Positions 23,680 through 32,213 of a DNA stretch of 64,000 nucleotides are shown piece after piece. Source of the DNA: Streptomyces uncialis (GTDB lineage Bacteria > Actinomycetota > Actinomycetes > Streptomycetales > Streptomycetaceae). How positions within the stretch are numbered: the stretch's first letter is position 1; each line of letters opens with the position of its first letter. The translations under genes and the position numbers were made by a program. Location: positions 723,238 to 787,237 of the forward strand of contig NZ_LFBV01000010.1 of assembly GCF_001905345.1 (NCBI RefSeq), given 5' to 3'. The notes beneath the pieces were generated by a model. It ran no database searches. It saw only the letters and a list, made by a program, of their open reading frames with translations, and was not told the DNA's origin.

Positions 23680-25497
23680 TTACCGCGCGACGAACGTACG
23701 CGCCGCCTTGTCGTGCCAGCACTGACGCCACGGCCGGTCCACGACGCACCACAGCACGCCGATCACCCCGACCACCAGCAACGACGGGACGAGCAGGACG
23801 AGATATCTGTTCAGCGCCCCGGCGAAGCCGGGCGGCTGGTGCCCCTCGATGTCCTGGACCGTCAGACCGAACAGCCGCTTGCCCGGGGTGCGGCCCCACT
23901 TGGCGGTCGGCAGCACCTCGTACAGCACACCGGTGAGCAGCAGCACCGCGAGGACGGCCGCGAGACAGGTGGCGGTCGTCCCGTCCAGCAGCCAGACCGT
24001 CACCGTCTCGCCGGACAGCTTCGCCGCGTCGAGCTTCCCGTCGATGTGGTCCAGCGCGCGGATGCCGAGCGGTACGGCCGCCGCGGCGGTCACCGCGCCC
24101 ATGACCACGGTGTCCACGAGCCTCGCCAGCAACCGCCGTCCGAGCCCGGCGGGCCGGGAAGCGGCCTGGGCCCGCGCGGCGGCGGCGAACACGTCCTCGG
24201 TCGGCGGCTTCCACGGGACGACGGGCGGTTCGCCCCCCGGCCCCGCCGCGTCGGGCCGCGCGAGCTGGTGCACCTGCTGCGCCCAGGAGTGCCCGCCGCC
24301 GTCCGGACCGGGGGCGACCGGGGAGGACGGGACCTGCGGCGGGACCGGGGAGGACGGGCCTTGCGGGGCGTTCGGTGCGGCCGGGGCGGCCGGGGCGGCC
24401 GGGTGTACGGGGGCGGGCTGGGCGGTGCCCGACCGGGGCGGGGCGGGGGCCACCGGGTGCGCGGGCGGCGCCGCGGCGGGTGCCGGGGCCGGGGGCGGGG
24501 TGGCTCGGTGAGCGGGCGCCGGGGCGGGAGCGGGTGCCGGGGCGGGCTGTTGAGCGGGGGTCGGGGCGGCGGGCGGCAGGGGCTGCGGGGCGGCCGGGGC
24601 CTGGTGCGGGTGGTGGCCGGGCTGGTGGGCGGCCGGGGCCTGGTGTTCCGGCTGGTGGGCGGCCGGAGGCTGGTGTCCCTGCTGGTAGGGGGCGGGCGGG
24701 AACGGGCCGGCCGGTGGGGTGCCCTGCCGGGGGACCTGCGCGGACGGGGCCGGGGCGCCCGGGGTACGGGGTTCCTGGCCGGGTACGGGCGCGGCACCGC
24801 CCTGCGCGGGGACACCGGAGGGACCCGGGCCCGACGGACGGCGGAACGTCATCGTGCCCTTGTCCGGCGCGCCGCCCTGGGCACCGGCACCGGAGAAGGT
24901 GGGGCCCGAGGGAGCGCCCGAGGAGCCGTCGTCGGGCGCGGGTTCGGCGGGGGCCGCGGGGACGGGCGGGGCGGGGTCGGGCGCCGGGGCGGTCCGGGGG
25001 TCGGGGCCCGTGGGGGCGGGTCCGCCCCAGGACACCTTGCGGTCCTGCTCGCCGCCGAAGCCGGACTGCTGGGACGTGTCGGCACCCCACGCGGAGGCGG
25101 GTTCGGGCCGGACGCCGTGCGCGGAGGACTGGGCGGGGATCTCCGGCTGCGGCTCCTCGTCGAAGAAGACGGGACCGGTCTCCTCCACGGGGGCGGACCC
25201 GGTGGCCGGGTGGCCGGAGGTGTTCGGGGTACCGGGGGTGTGCGGGGCGGCCGGGGTCGCGGGGGCCTCGGGGGCCTGCTGGACGGACGCTTCGGGTGCG
25301 GTGGACGCAACAGGCGTCGCGGGGGCGGCGGGTGCGGCCGGGCCGTGGGGCGAGGCGCCGTCCGTGGGGGCGGGACGACTCGTACCGGGCACCCAGGCGG
25401 CACCGTTCCAGTACCGGACGTAGCCCGGGATGGACGGGTCCGGGTAGTAGCCCTCGCGTGGGCGGTCGTCGCCGGGTGCCGGGGTTGGGGCGCTCAT
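23680..25497 (-). CDS. DUF2510-RDD membrane protein with long Pro/Ala-rich linker
   Basis: A 605-residue protein with three parts. An N-terminal DUF2510 motif is at residues 16-37 (GYYPDPSIPGYVRYWNGAAW). A disordered Pro/Ala/Gly/Gln linker of about 400 residues follows. The C-terminal RDD domain runs from about residue 450 (LGRRLLARLVDTVVMGAVTA), with WGRTPGKRLFGLTV and a final WHDKAARTFV. It shares the last-helix motif HDKAA(R/K)T with the neighbouring RDD protein 72 bp downstream, so the two probably arose by duplication. DUF2510 is often fused to membrane domains in Actinobacteria; the function is unknown. Confidence 0.88.
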   Translation of the reverse strand: MSAPTPAPGDDRPREGYYPDPSIPGYVRYWNGAAWVPGTSRPAPTDGASPHGPAAPAAPATPVASTAPEASVQQAPEAPATPAAPHTPGTPNTSGHPATGSAPVEETGPVFFDEEPQPEIPAQSSAHGVRPEPASAWGADTSQQSGFGGEQDRKVSWGGPAPTGPDPRTAPAPDPAPPVPAAPAEPAPDDGSSGAPSGPTFSGAGAQGGAPDKGTMTFRRPSGPGPSGVPAQGGAAPVPGQEPRTPGAPAPSAQVPRQGTPPAGPFPPAPYQQGHQPPAAHQPEHQAPAAHQPGHHPHQAPAAPQPLPPAAPTPAQQPAPAPAPAPAPAHRATPPPAPAPAAAPPAHPVAPAPPRSGTAQPAPVHPAAPAAPAAPNAPQGPSSPVPPQVPSSPVAPGPDGGGHSWAQQVHQLARPDAAGPGGEPPVVPWKPPTEDVFAAAARAQAASRPAGLGRRLLARLVDTVVMGAVTAAAAVPLGIRALDHIDGKLDAAKLSGETVTVWLLDGTTATCLAAVLAVLLLTGVLYEVLPTAKWGRTPGKRLFGLTVQDIEGHQPPGFAGALNRYLVLLVPSLLVVGVIGVLWCVVDRPWRQCWHDKAARTFVAR

Positions 25498-25812
25498 GTC
25501 CGTCGTCCCGTATCTGCTCGGTGGTGGGTTTTGGGGTCCACATCTATCAGAACTGAACCCTCACCTGCGCGGGTCCCGCCGGACACACTCCTTTCGGGCA
25601 ACTTGTTCTGGCATGGGCGCCTTGACCCGTTGTCGTCCCTCGGGACCACGGTGGCGCGGGCCGGGGCGAACGGGCCCGGCGGAGCGGCGGACCGGGCCGC
25701 GCGAGGCGTACCGAAAAAAGTTGGGGAAAGTCGCGTAATGGTCGGGGCCCGGGGGCCTCTCCCCTGTGTGGGCCCGCCCCGGGACCCACCCGGACAGGAG
25801 AGGACGTGCGAC
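25498..25812. other. Intergenic region between DUF2510-RDD gene and ssgG
   Basis: A 315-bp divergent promoter region. An AT-richer stretch at about 25500-25620 includes CTATCAGAACTGAACCC, and AAAAAAGTTGGGGAAAG is near 25715, either of which could be promoter sequence. No gene or clear repeat is seen. Confidence 0.45.
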
Positions 25813-26295
25813 ATGCACACCGTGGTGGAACGTGAACTGGAACTGAAACTGGTGCTTTCCCCCGAGCGGAGCATCCCCGTACCGGCCCGGCTGACATACC
25901 GGTCCGACGACCCGTTCGCCGTGCACATCGCCTTTCACATCGGGACCGCGCACCCGGTGAACTGGACCTTCGCCCGGGAACTGCTCGTCGAAGGGGTGTT
26001 CCGGCCCTGCGGGCACGGTGACGTACGGGTGTGGCCGACCAAGGTGGACGGCCGCAGTGTGGTGCTGATGGCGCTGACCTCACCGGACGGGGACGCCCTG
26101 CTGGAGGCCCCGGCCGCGCCCGTGTCGGCCTGGCTGGAGCGCACCCTGCGGACGGTCCCCCCGGGTTCCGAGATGGACCGGCTCCGCATCGACGACGGTC
26201 TCGCCGAGCTGCTCGCCCCCACCCCGGGCCGCGCCCAGGACGAGTTGTGGCTGCGGGACCCCTGGCCGTCGGACGAGTCCAAGGACGGCGAGTGA
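25813..26295 (+). CDS. ssgG: SsgA-like sporulation protein (SALP), SsgG-type
   Basis: A 160-residue SsgA/SsgB-family protein, unique to morphologically complex actinomycetes. SALPs direct septum placement and spore-wall synthesis in aerial hyphae. The conserved fold runs from ELKLVLSPERSIPVPARLTY through DDPFAVHIAFHI, WTFARELLVEGVFRPCGHGD and SPDGDALLEAPAAPVSAWLE. It has a 25-residue acidic C-terminal extension beyond most SALPs. The symbol is based on synteny as I recall it (ssgG = SCO2924, next to the GlcD-like gene). The ATG at 25813 follows GAGAGGA. Confidence 0.85.
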   Translation: MHTVVERELELKLVLSPERSIPVPARLTYRSDDPFAVHIAFHIGTAHPVNWTFARELLVEGVFRPCGHGDVRVWPTKVDGRSVVLMALTSPDGDALLEAPAAPVSAWLERTLRTVPPGSEMDRLRIDDGLAELLAPTPGRAQDELWLRDPWPSDESKDGE

Positions 26296-26338
26296 GACCC
26301 CGGCGGTGCGCACGGCCGGGTCAGCCGGGTCAGCCGGG

Positions 26339-27709
26339 TCAGAGGACCTTGCCGGGGTTGAGGATGCCCAGCGGGTCGAAGGCCCGCTTGACCGCGTGCT
26401 GCATCTCCATACCCACCGGCCCCAGTTCACGGGCCAGCCACTCCTTCTTCAGCATGCCCACCCCGTGCTCCCCGGTGATCGTGCCGCCGAGGCGCAGACC
26501 GAGGGCCATGATCTCGTCGAAGGACTCCCGGGCGCGCCGGGACTCGTCCGGGTCGGCGGCGTCGAAGCAGACGGTGGGATGGGTGTTGCCGTCGCCCGCG
26601 TGGGCGCACACCCCGATCGTCAGGGCGTGCCGTTCGGCGATCCGCTCGACCCCCTCGATCATCTCGCCGAGCTTGGAACGCGGCACGCACACGTCGTCGA
26701 TCATCGTGGTGCCCTTGACCGCCTCCAGGGCGTTGAGCGCGAGCCGCCGGGCCTGGAGCAGCAGTTCGGACTCGGCCTCGTCGTCGGCGGGGACCACCTC
26801 GGTGGCGCCCGCCGCCTCGCACAGCGCGCCGACCGCGGCGAGGTCGGCGGCCGGGTCGGGCGTGTCGAAGGCGATGAGCAGCAGCGCCTCCGTCTCCTCC
26901 GGGAGTCCCATCCGGGCCAGCGCGTTGACGGCCCGGACCGTCGTCCGGTCCATGAGTTCGAGGAGTGAGGGCACATGACCGTCGCGCATGATCCGGCAGA
27001 CCGCGTCGCACGCGGCGGCGGCCGACGGGAACTCGGCGGCGAGCACGAGCCGCGCCGGCGGCTTCGGCCGCAGTGCGAGGACCGCGCCGACAACGATGCC
27101 GAGGCTGCCCTCGGAGCCGACGAACAGCCGGGTCAGGTCGTATCCGGCGACGCCCTTCGCGGTGCGCCGCCCGGTGCGCAGCAGTCGGCCGTCCGCGAGG
27201 ACGACGTCGAGGCCGAGGACGTACTCGGCGGTGACCCCGTACTTGACGCAGCACAGTCCGCCGGACGCGGTGCCGATGTTGCCGCCGATCGTGCAGGTCT
27301 CCCAGCTCGACGGGTCGGGCGGGTAGACGAGACCGTGCGGGGCGACGGCCCGCGCCAGCGCGGCGTTGACGACACCCGGTTCCACCACGGCGATCCGGTC
27401 GACCGGGTCGATCTCCAGGACCCGGTCCATCCGGACGAGGGACAGCACCACACAGCCGTCGACGGCGTTGGCCGCGCCCGACAGGCCGGTACGGGCGCCC
27501 TGCGGGACGACCGGGACCCGCAGCGCGGTCGCCGTGCGCATCACGTGCTGGACCTGTTCGACGGTGCGCGGCAGGACGACGGCCGCCGGGACGCCCGCCT
27601 CGCAGAAGCCGGCCATGTCCCGGGAGTAGGAGGCGGTGATGTCGGGGTCCGTGAGGACGGCCTCGGCCGGCAGTCCTTCGCGCAGGAGATCGACCAGTGC
27701 GGTGCTCAT
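26339..27709 (-). CDS. FAD-linked oxidase, GlcD/D-lactate dehydrogenase type
   Basis: A 456-residue flavoprotein of the PCMH/VAO family. The FAD-binding part is at 40-220 (VPVVPQGARTGLSGAANAVD, IGGNIGTASGG, RLFVGSEGSLGIV). The C-terminal cap holds HAGDGNTHP near residue 370 and the conserved ITGEHGVGMLKK near 420, ending in DPLGILNPGKVL. It probably oxidises glycolate or D-lactate. GlcE/GlcF partners are not adjacent, so it may be a single-subunit D-lactate/glycolate dehydrogenase. The ATG at 27709 fits the length; it converges on ssgG with a 43-bp gap of GGGTCAGCC repeats. Confidence 0.92.
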   Translation of the reverse strand: MSTALVDLLREGLPAEAVLTDPDITASYSRDMAGFCEAGVPAAVVLPRTVEQVQHVMRTATALRVPVVPQGARTGLSGAANAVDGCVVLSLVRMDRVLEIDPVDRIAVVEPGVVNAALARAVAPHGLVYPPDPSSWETCTIGGNIGTASGGLCCVKYGVTAEYVLGLDVVLADGRLLRTGRRTAKGVAGYDLTRLFVGSEGSLGIVVGAVLALRPKPPARLVLAAEFPSAAAACDAVCRIMRDGHVPSLLELMDRTTVRAVNALARMGLPEETEALLLIAFDTPDPAADLAAVGALCEAAGATEVVPADDEAESELLLQARRLALNALEAVKGTTMIDDVCVPRSKLGEMIEGVERIAERHALTIGVCAHAGDGNTHPTVCFDAADPDESRRARESFDEIMALGLRLGGTITGEHGVGMLKKEWLARELGPVGMEMQHAVKRAFDPLGILNPGKVL

Positions 27710-27806
27710 GATCCCAGCGTCGCACCCGGGGCCATCGGTGTGAACCCGTACGCGATCCATCTCACCTGCCGGGGCGGGGGCCGCGCGCCGCGCGACAGTG
27801 AGCGCC

Positions 27807-29333
27807 ATGAAGGCCACGACGACAAGTGCGATCAGGGCCCTGGAGTGCCCGGAGGAGGCCGCGGCAGCGGCGGCGGCCTCCCCGGCGGCCGTGCGGTGGC
27901 GGCGGGCGCGGCGGGCGCTGACGGTGACGGCCGTGCTCGGGCTGGTCGCCGGGGGCGCGGCGGTCCTGGTGATGTGGCCGCAGCCGCGTACGGCGGTGCC
28001 GCCCGCGCCGGGGCCCGGGGCGCGGGCCCTGAGCGCGGTGGAGACGGGCACCCCGGCCGCGTCCGCCGATCTGACGGCGCTGATCGCGGAGCGGGTACGG
28101 CATCTGCGGGCGCATCCCCGGGACGACGAGTCCTGGGCGGTGCTCGGTGCCGCGTACGCGGAGCGGGGGACGCGCACCGGGGACTCCGCCGACTTCCCCC
28201 GGGCCCAGCGGGCGCTGGAGTCGTCGCTCGCGGCCCGGCCCGAGGGCAACGCGCGGGCCCTGACCGCGTCCGCGCAGCTCGCGCTGGCCCGCCAGGACCC
28301 GAGGGCGGCGGCCGGGCAGGCGGAGCGGGCGGTGCGGATCGCGCCCGAGCGGTGGCCGGGGTATCCGCCGCTGATCGACGCGTACCGGGGGCTCGGGGAC
28401 GACAAGGCCGCCGGGAAGGCCCTGGAGACACTGCGGGGGCTGCGGGCCCCCGAGGTGGTGGTGCGGTTCGCGGCGGCGCGGCTGTACCGGGACCGGGGGT
28501 GGCGGGAGGACGCCGCCGCGAACCTGGGCGACGTGGTGGCGGCGGCGCGCAGCGCCACGGAGGAGGCCGACGCGCGCCGTCTCCTCGGGGAGCTGGCGGC
28601 GGAACGCGGTGAGCCGGAGCGGGCGCTGGGCTGGTTCGACGGGGCGCTGCGGGTGGGGCCCGACCGGTACGAGGCCCTTGCCGGGCGGGCCCGCGCGCTG
28701 GCGGCCCTCGGCCGGTCCGGGGAGGCGGTACGGGTGTACCGGGAGGCCTACGCGGGGCGCCCCGTGCCCGAGTACGCGCTGGAGCTCGGTGAGTTGCACG
28801 AGTCGCTGGGCGCGGGGCGGGAGGCACGGGAGCGGTACGACGTGGTGCGGGAACGGGTGCGGGCCCGGGACGCGCACGGGGTGCGCGGGGGGCTGCTGCT
28901 GGGCACGCTGGACGCGGACCACGGGGACGCCGACGCGGTCGGCTCGGCGGTGTCGTTGCTGCGGGACGAGGCAAAGGCGCGGGGCGCGTCTCCCGTGGCG
29001 CTCGACGCGTATGCGTGGGCGCTGTTCCGGGCGGGGGAGGTCTCGGCGGCGGACGCGTTGTACCGGGAGGTTCGGCAGAAGGGTGGGCGGGGGGCGTTGT
29101 TCGCCTACCACCGGGCGGAGGTGGCGCTCTCCCTCGGGGACCCGGGGAGTGCGCGGCGGGGGTTCGGGGAGGTGCTTCGGGTGAATCCGTTCGTCTCGCC
29201 GTTGGTGGGGGTGCGGGTGCGGGGCGCTCTCGCGGAGCTGGGTGAGCCTTCCCCGGGCGGGCCCGAGGTGACCCACGGCCCCGCCCAGCCGATGACGTCC
29301 CCGTCGCCCTCCCCGTCCCCGTCCCCGTCCTGA
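27807..29333 (+). CDS. Tetratricopeptide-repeat protein with N-terminal membrane anchor
   Basis: A 508-residue protein. An Ala-rich N-terminus and basic stretch (VRWRRARRALTV) precede one transmembrane helix (about 39-58, ending VLVMWPQPR). The rest, from about residue 90, is a string of TPR-like helix pairs such as DESWAVLGAAYAERGTR, EALAGRARALAALGRSGEAV and YALELGELHESLGAGREARE. The last 15 residues are a Pro-Ser run. TPR arrays bind partner proteins; the extracellular or cytoplasmic side is not certain. Start is ATG 27807 or GTG 27798, with no good ribosome site for either. Repeat array 3 begins directly after the stop. Confidence 0.8.
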   Translation: MKATTTSAIRALECPEEAAAAAAASPAAVRWRRARRALTVTAVLGLVAGGAAVLVMWPQPRTAVPPAPGPGARALSAVETGTPAASADLTALIAERVRHLRAHPRDDESWAVLGAAYAERGTRTGDSADFPRAQRALESSLAARPEGNARALTASAQLALARQDPRAAAGQAERAVRIAPERWPGYPPLIDAYRGLGDDKAAGKALETLRGLRAPEVVVRFAAARLYRDRGWREDAAANLGDVVAAARSATEEADARRLLGELAAERGEPERALGWFDGALRVGPDRYEALAGRARALAALGRSGEAVRVYREAYAGRPVPEYALELGELHESLGAGREARERYDVVRERVRARDAHGVRGGLLLGTLDADHGDADAVGSAVSLLRDEAKARGASPVALDAYAWALFRAGEVSAADALYREVRQKGGRGALFAYHRAEVALSLGDPGSARRGFGEVLRVNPFVSPLVGVRVRGALAELGEPSPGGPEVTHGPAQPMTSPSPSPSPSPS

Positions 29334-29337
29334 CGGT

Positions 29338-29700
29338 GCGCATTCGCTTGCGCGTCTGAGGTCTGTCCGGGTGGGCGTACTTCGTTCCGGTGCCGTCGCT
29401 CGGTGGTTTCGCGCAGTTCCCCGCGCCCCTTTGGGGCGCATCCGGTCGGTTCTTCGGGTCGGTGCCGGTCGGGATTCTCCGTCCTCGATCCGACACGCTC
29501 GGTACGACGTTCCGTGACTCGACTGAAGAGCATCGGAGTCTGCGGGCAGAGATTCCCGCCCACCCCCTTCGGTAGCCGAGCGACTGCACGAGGAGGGTGG
29601 TTCAACCCCGCCCCGGGCTGACGCCGGCCCGCAGACGAACGGCAGCCCCAGGGGGGCGCCCCTTCAGGGGCGCGGGGAACTGCGCACCCACGGACGACCC
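29338..29700 (+). repeat. Repeat cluster 3: ~240-bp element copy B and 20-bp cores
   Basis: The cluster begins five bases after the TPR stop with the inverted capping motif (ATTCGCTTGCGCGTC). At 29358-29597 is copy B of the 240-bp element also found at 8763-9000. It contains one inverted core at 29411-29430, and a direct core AGGGGCGCGGGGAACTGCGC follows at 29666-29685. The cluster lies between convergent genes (TPR and hppD); no gene is seen in the 435-bp gap. Confidence 0.85.
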
Positions 29701-29768
29701 GCACAGGGACAAGCGCGCCCGGCGCAGGTGACCCGGGGGCAGGTCCCCAGGGGCGGCGGGGCAAACTG

Positions 29769-30923
29769 CTACAGGTTGCCCCGGCGGTCCTGTTCGCGTT
29801 CGATCGCTTCGAACAGCGCCTTGAAGTTGCCCTTGCCGAACCCCATGGACCCATGGCGTTCGATGATCTCGAAGAACACGGTCGGGCGGTCCTGGACCGG
29901 CTTCGTGAAGATCTGGAGCAGGTACCCGTCCTCGTCCCGGTCCGCGAGGATCTTCAGTTCGCGCAGTGTCCCGACGGGGACCCGGGTGTCGCCGACCCAC
30001 TCCCCGAGCGTGTCGTAGTACGAGTCGGGGGTGTCGAGGAACTGGACGCCCGCCGCGCGCATGGTGCGTACCGTCGCGACGATGTCGTTGGAGGCGAGGG
30101 CGATGTGCTGGACCCCCGCGCCCCCGTAGAACTCCAGGTACTCGTCGATCTGGGACTTCTTCTTCGCGACGGCGGGTTCGTTGATGGGGAACTTGACCTT
30201 GAGGGTGCCGTCGGCGACGACCTTCGACATGAGGGCGGAGTACTCGGTGGCGATGTCGTCGCCCACGAACTCCTTCATGTTGGTGAAGCCCATGACCTTG
30301 TTGTAGAAGGCGACCCACTCGTTCATCCGGCCGAGTTCCACATTGCCGACACAGTGGTCGATCGCCTGGAAGGTCCGCTTCGCGGGCGGTTCCACGATCG
30401 GCGCGGCGGCGGTGTAGCCGGGCAGATAGGGGCCCTCGTACGCGCCGCGCTCGACCAGGGTGTGCCGGGTGCGCCCGTAGGTGGCGATGGCCGCGAGGAC
30501 CACCTTGCCGTGCTCGTCCTCGACCTCATGGGGCTCGACCAGCCCGCGCGCCCCGTGCTCCGTGGCGTAGGCGTAGGCCGCACGGGCGTCGGGGACCTCG
30601 ATGGCGAGGTCGACGACTCCGTCACCGTGCTGGGCGACATGGTCGGCGAGGAAGTGCCCGTGCTCGGTGCCCGCCTTGATGACGGACGTGAGGACGAACC
30701 GGGCGGAGCCGTTCTCCAGGACGTAGGAGGCGGTCTCGCGGTTGCCGTTCTCCGGGCCGGAGTAGGCGACGAGCCGCATACCGAAGGCGGTCGAGTAGTA
30801 GTGCGCGGCCTGTTTGGCGTTGCCCACGGCGAAGACGACCGCGTCCATCCCCTTCACCGGGAAGGGGTCGGCCTCACGCGCGGTGGTGGGGGCTGGACTG
30901 GTGTGCGCAGAAGTAGCTGCCAT
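29769..30923 (-). CDS. hppD: 4-Hydroxyphenylpyruvate dioxygenase
   Basis: A 384-residue non-haem Fe(II) oxygenase that converts 4-hydroxyphenylpyruvate to homogentisate in tyrosine breakdown. The iron ligands are His190 (FQAIDHCVGNVE), His273 (GVQHIALAS) and Glu352 (VFFEIIER). Two vicinal-oxygen-chelate domains are recognisable, and SMGFGKGNFKALFEAIEREQ closes the protein as usual. The ATG at 30923 follows GGGGGAG; the frame extends to 31046 through the promoter. It is divergent from an AsnC/Lrp regulator, which probably controls it. Confidence 0.97.
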   Translation of the reverse strand: MAATSAHTSPAPTTAREADPFPVKGMDAVVFAVGNAKQAAHYYSTAFGMRLVAYSGPENGNRETASYVLENGSARFVLTSVIKAGTEHGHFLADHVAQHGDGVVDLAIEVPDARAAYAYATEHGARGLVEPHEVEDEHGKVVLAAIATYGRTRHTLVERGAYEGPYLPGYTAAAPIVEPPAKRTFQAIDHCVGNVELGRMNEWVAFYNKVMGFTNMKEFVGDDIATEYSALMSKVVADGTLKVKFPINEPAVAKKKSQIDEYLEFYGGAGVQHIALASNDIVATVRTMRAAGVQFLDTPDSYYDTLGEWVGDTRVPVGTLRELKILADRDEDGYLLQIFTKPVQDRPTVFFEIIERHGSMGFGKGNFKALFEAIEREQDRRGNL

Positions 30924-30953
30924 GTCCGCAGGCTCCCCCCGTTCCACAAGGTG

Positions 30954-30967
30954 CGCAATAGTTTGCG
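30954..30967. promoter_or_regulatory. Candidate AsnC/Lrp operator between hppD and the regulator
   Basis: CGCAA-TAGT-TTGCG is an inverted repeat in the 121-bp divergent promoter region, 31 bp before the hppD start. A related half, GGGCACAATG, lies about 25 bp further along. The placement suits a site for the divergent Lrp-type protein. Confidence 0.4.
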
Positions 30968-31044
30968 TGTTCAGTGGGCACAATGACCAGCCGGTGGCGG
31001 GGGCAGCCGGTCTTTCTGTACAGGATGACCATCTGAGGAGCGCC

Positions 31045-31515
31045 ATGTCGATCGATCATCTGGACGGCAGGCTGATCGTGCTGCTCGCCGAGGAGCCCCG
31101 GATAGGGGTGCTGGAGATGTCCCGGCGCCTCGGGGTCGCCCGGGGCACCGCGCAGGCCCGGCTGGACCGGCTTCAGTCGAACGGAGTCATCCGGGGGTTC
31201 GGGCCCCAGGTCGATCCGGCGGCCCTCGGATACCCGGTCACGGCGTTCGCCACGCTGGAGATCCGGCAGGGCCAAGGCGCCGATGTACGGGCCCATTTGG
31301 CGGGTGTGCCGGAGGTGCTGGAGCTGCACACCACGACGGGCAGCGGGGACATGCTGTGCCGTCTGGTGGCCCGCTCGAACGCCGATCTCCAGCGGGTCAT
31401 CGACCGGGTCGTGGGTTTTGATGGCATCGTCCGGGCCGCCACGGCTATCGTCATGGAGAACCCCGTACCGCTGCGGATCATCCCGCTGGTGGAGCAGGCG
31501 TCCCAGGACGGCTGA
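31045..31515 (+). CDS. Lrp/AsnC family transcriptional regulator
   Basis: A 156-residue regulator. The N-terminal helix-turn-helix (residues 4-50) contains LDGRLIVLLAEEPRIGVLEM, then SRRLGVARGTAQARLDRLQ and GVIRGF; the C-terminal effector domain is the usual beta-alpha sandwich (EVLELHTTTGSGDMLCRLVA). The strong site TGAGGAG precedes the ATG at 31045. Its divergence from hppD suggests it senses tyrosine, phenylalanine or 4-hydroxyphenylpyruvate and controls tyrosine catabolism; this is inference from position. Confidence 0.92.
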   Translation: MSIDHLDGRLIVLLAEEPRIGVLEMSRRLGVARGTAQARLDRLQSNGVIRGFGPQVDPAALGYPVTAFATLEIRQGQGADVRAHLAGVPEVLELHTTTGSGDMLCRLVARSNADLQRVIDRVVGFDGIVRAATAIVMENPVPLRIIPLVEQASQDG

Positions 31516-31565
31516 CCCCGGTGGAGCGGCGGCCCGGCACCCGACGGCGAGGAGGGTGAACGGAT

Positions 31566-32213
31566 GTGAACTTCTGGGAGTACGTGGGCAGCCGTCATCA
31601 ACAACTGCTGACCGACGCCTACCAGCACGCGTCGGCGGTGTTCCAGTGCATGGTCGTCGCCACGCTCGTCGGAGTGCTGATCGGGGTGGCCACCTACCGC
31701 AGCGAATGGGCGGGGAACCTCGCGACGACGACCACGGCGACCCTGCTGACCATTCCGTCGCTGGCCATGATCGGTCTGCTGATCCCGATCGTCGGCCTGG
31801 GCGTCGCGCCCACCGTGATCGCGCTGACCCTGTACGGGCTGCTGCCCATCGTGCGGAACTCGATCGTGGGGCTGCGCGGGGTCGACGCGACACTGGTGGA
31901 CGCGGCGAAAGGCATCGGGATGTCCCGCTGGACCCGGCTGCTGCGCGTCGAACTGCCGCTGGCGTGGCCGCCGATCCTGACCGGCATCCGGGTGTCCACC
32001 CAGATGCTGATGGGTATCGCCGCGATCGCCGCGTACGCCTCCGGCCCGGGTCTCGGCAACGAGATCTTCCGGGGGATCGCCTCGCTGGGCAGCAGGAACG
32101 CGCTGAACCAGGTGCTCTCGGGCACCCTCGGCATCGTGGTGCTCGCCCTGCTGTTCGACGCCGCTTACGTCCTGCTCGGCCGGCTGACCATCCCGAGGGG
32201 TATCCGTGTCTGA
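31566..32213 (+). CDS. Betaine/choline ABC transporter permease (OpuCB-like)
   Basis: A 215-residue inner-membrane permease with about five to six helices, first gene of a four-gene osmoprotectant uptake operon. The EAA-type loop VDAAKGIGMSRWTRLLRVEL (about 115-135) contacts the ATPase, and the AIAAYASGPGLGNEIFRGI stretch is characteristic of the OpuBB/OpuCB family. The GTG start at 31566 has GGAGG upstream. The next gene overlaps by 8 bp. OpuC-type systems import glycine betaine, carnitine or choline-type solutes; the exact substrate is not determined. Confidence 0.92.
   Translation: MNFWEYVGSRHQQLLTDAYQHASAVFQCMVVATLVGVLIGVATYRSEWAGNLATTTTATLLTIPSLAMIGLLIPIVGLGVAPTVIALTLYGLLPIVRNSIVGLRGVDATLVDAAKGIGMSRWTRLLRVELPLAWPPILTGIRVSTQMLMGIAAIAAYASGPGLGNEIFRGIASLGSRNALNQVLSGTLGIVVLALLFDAAYVLLGRLTIPRGIRV

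Noticed and set aside
22748..25543. 931-residue frame running through both RDD genes on the minus strand
   Set aside because: Its C-terminal 286 residues are the real RDD protein, but the upstream part is a shifted reading of the DUF2510-RDD gene, which has its own start, domains and stop.
23713..26295. 860-residue plus-strand frame ending in the SALP gene
   Set aside because: Only the last 160 residues are the SsgG-type protein, starting at 25813; the rest is antisense to the RDD gene.
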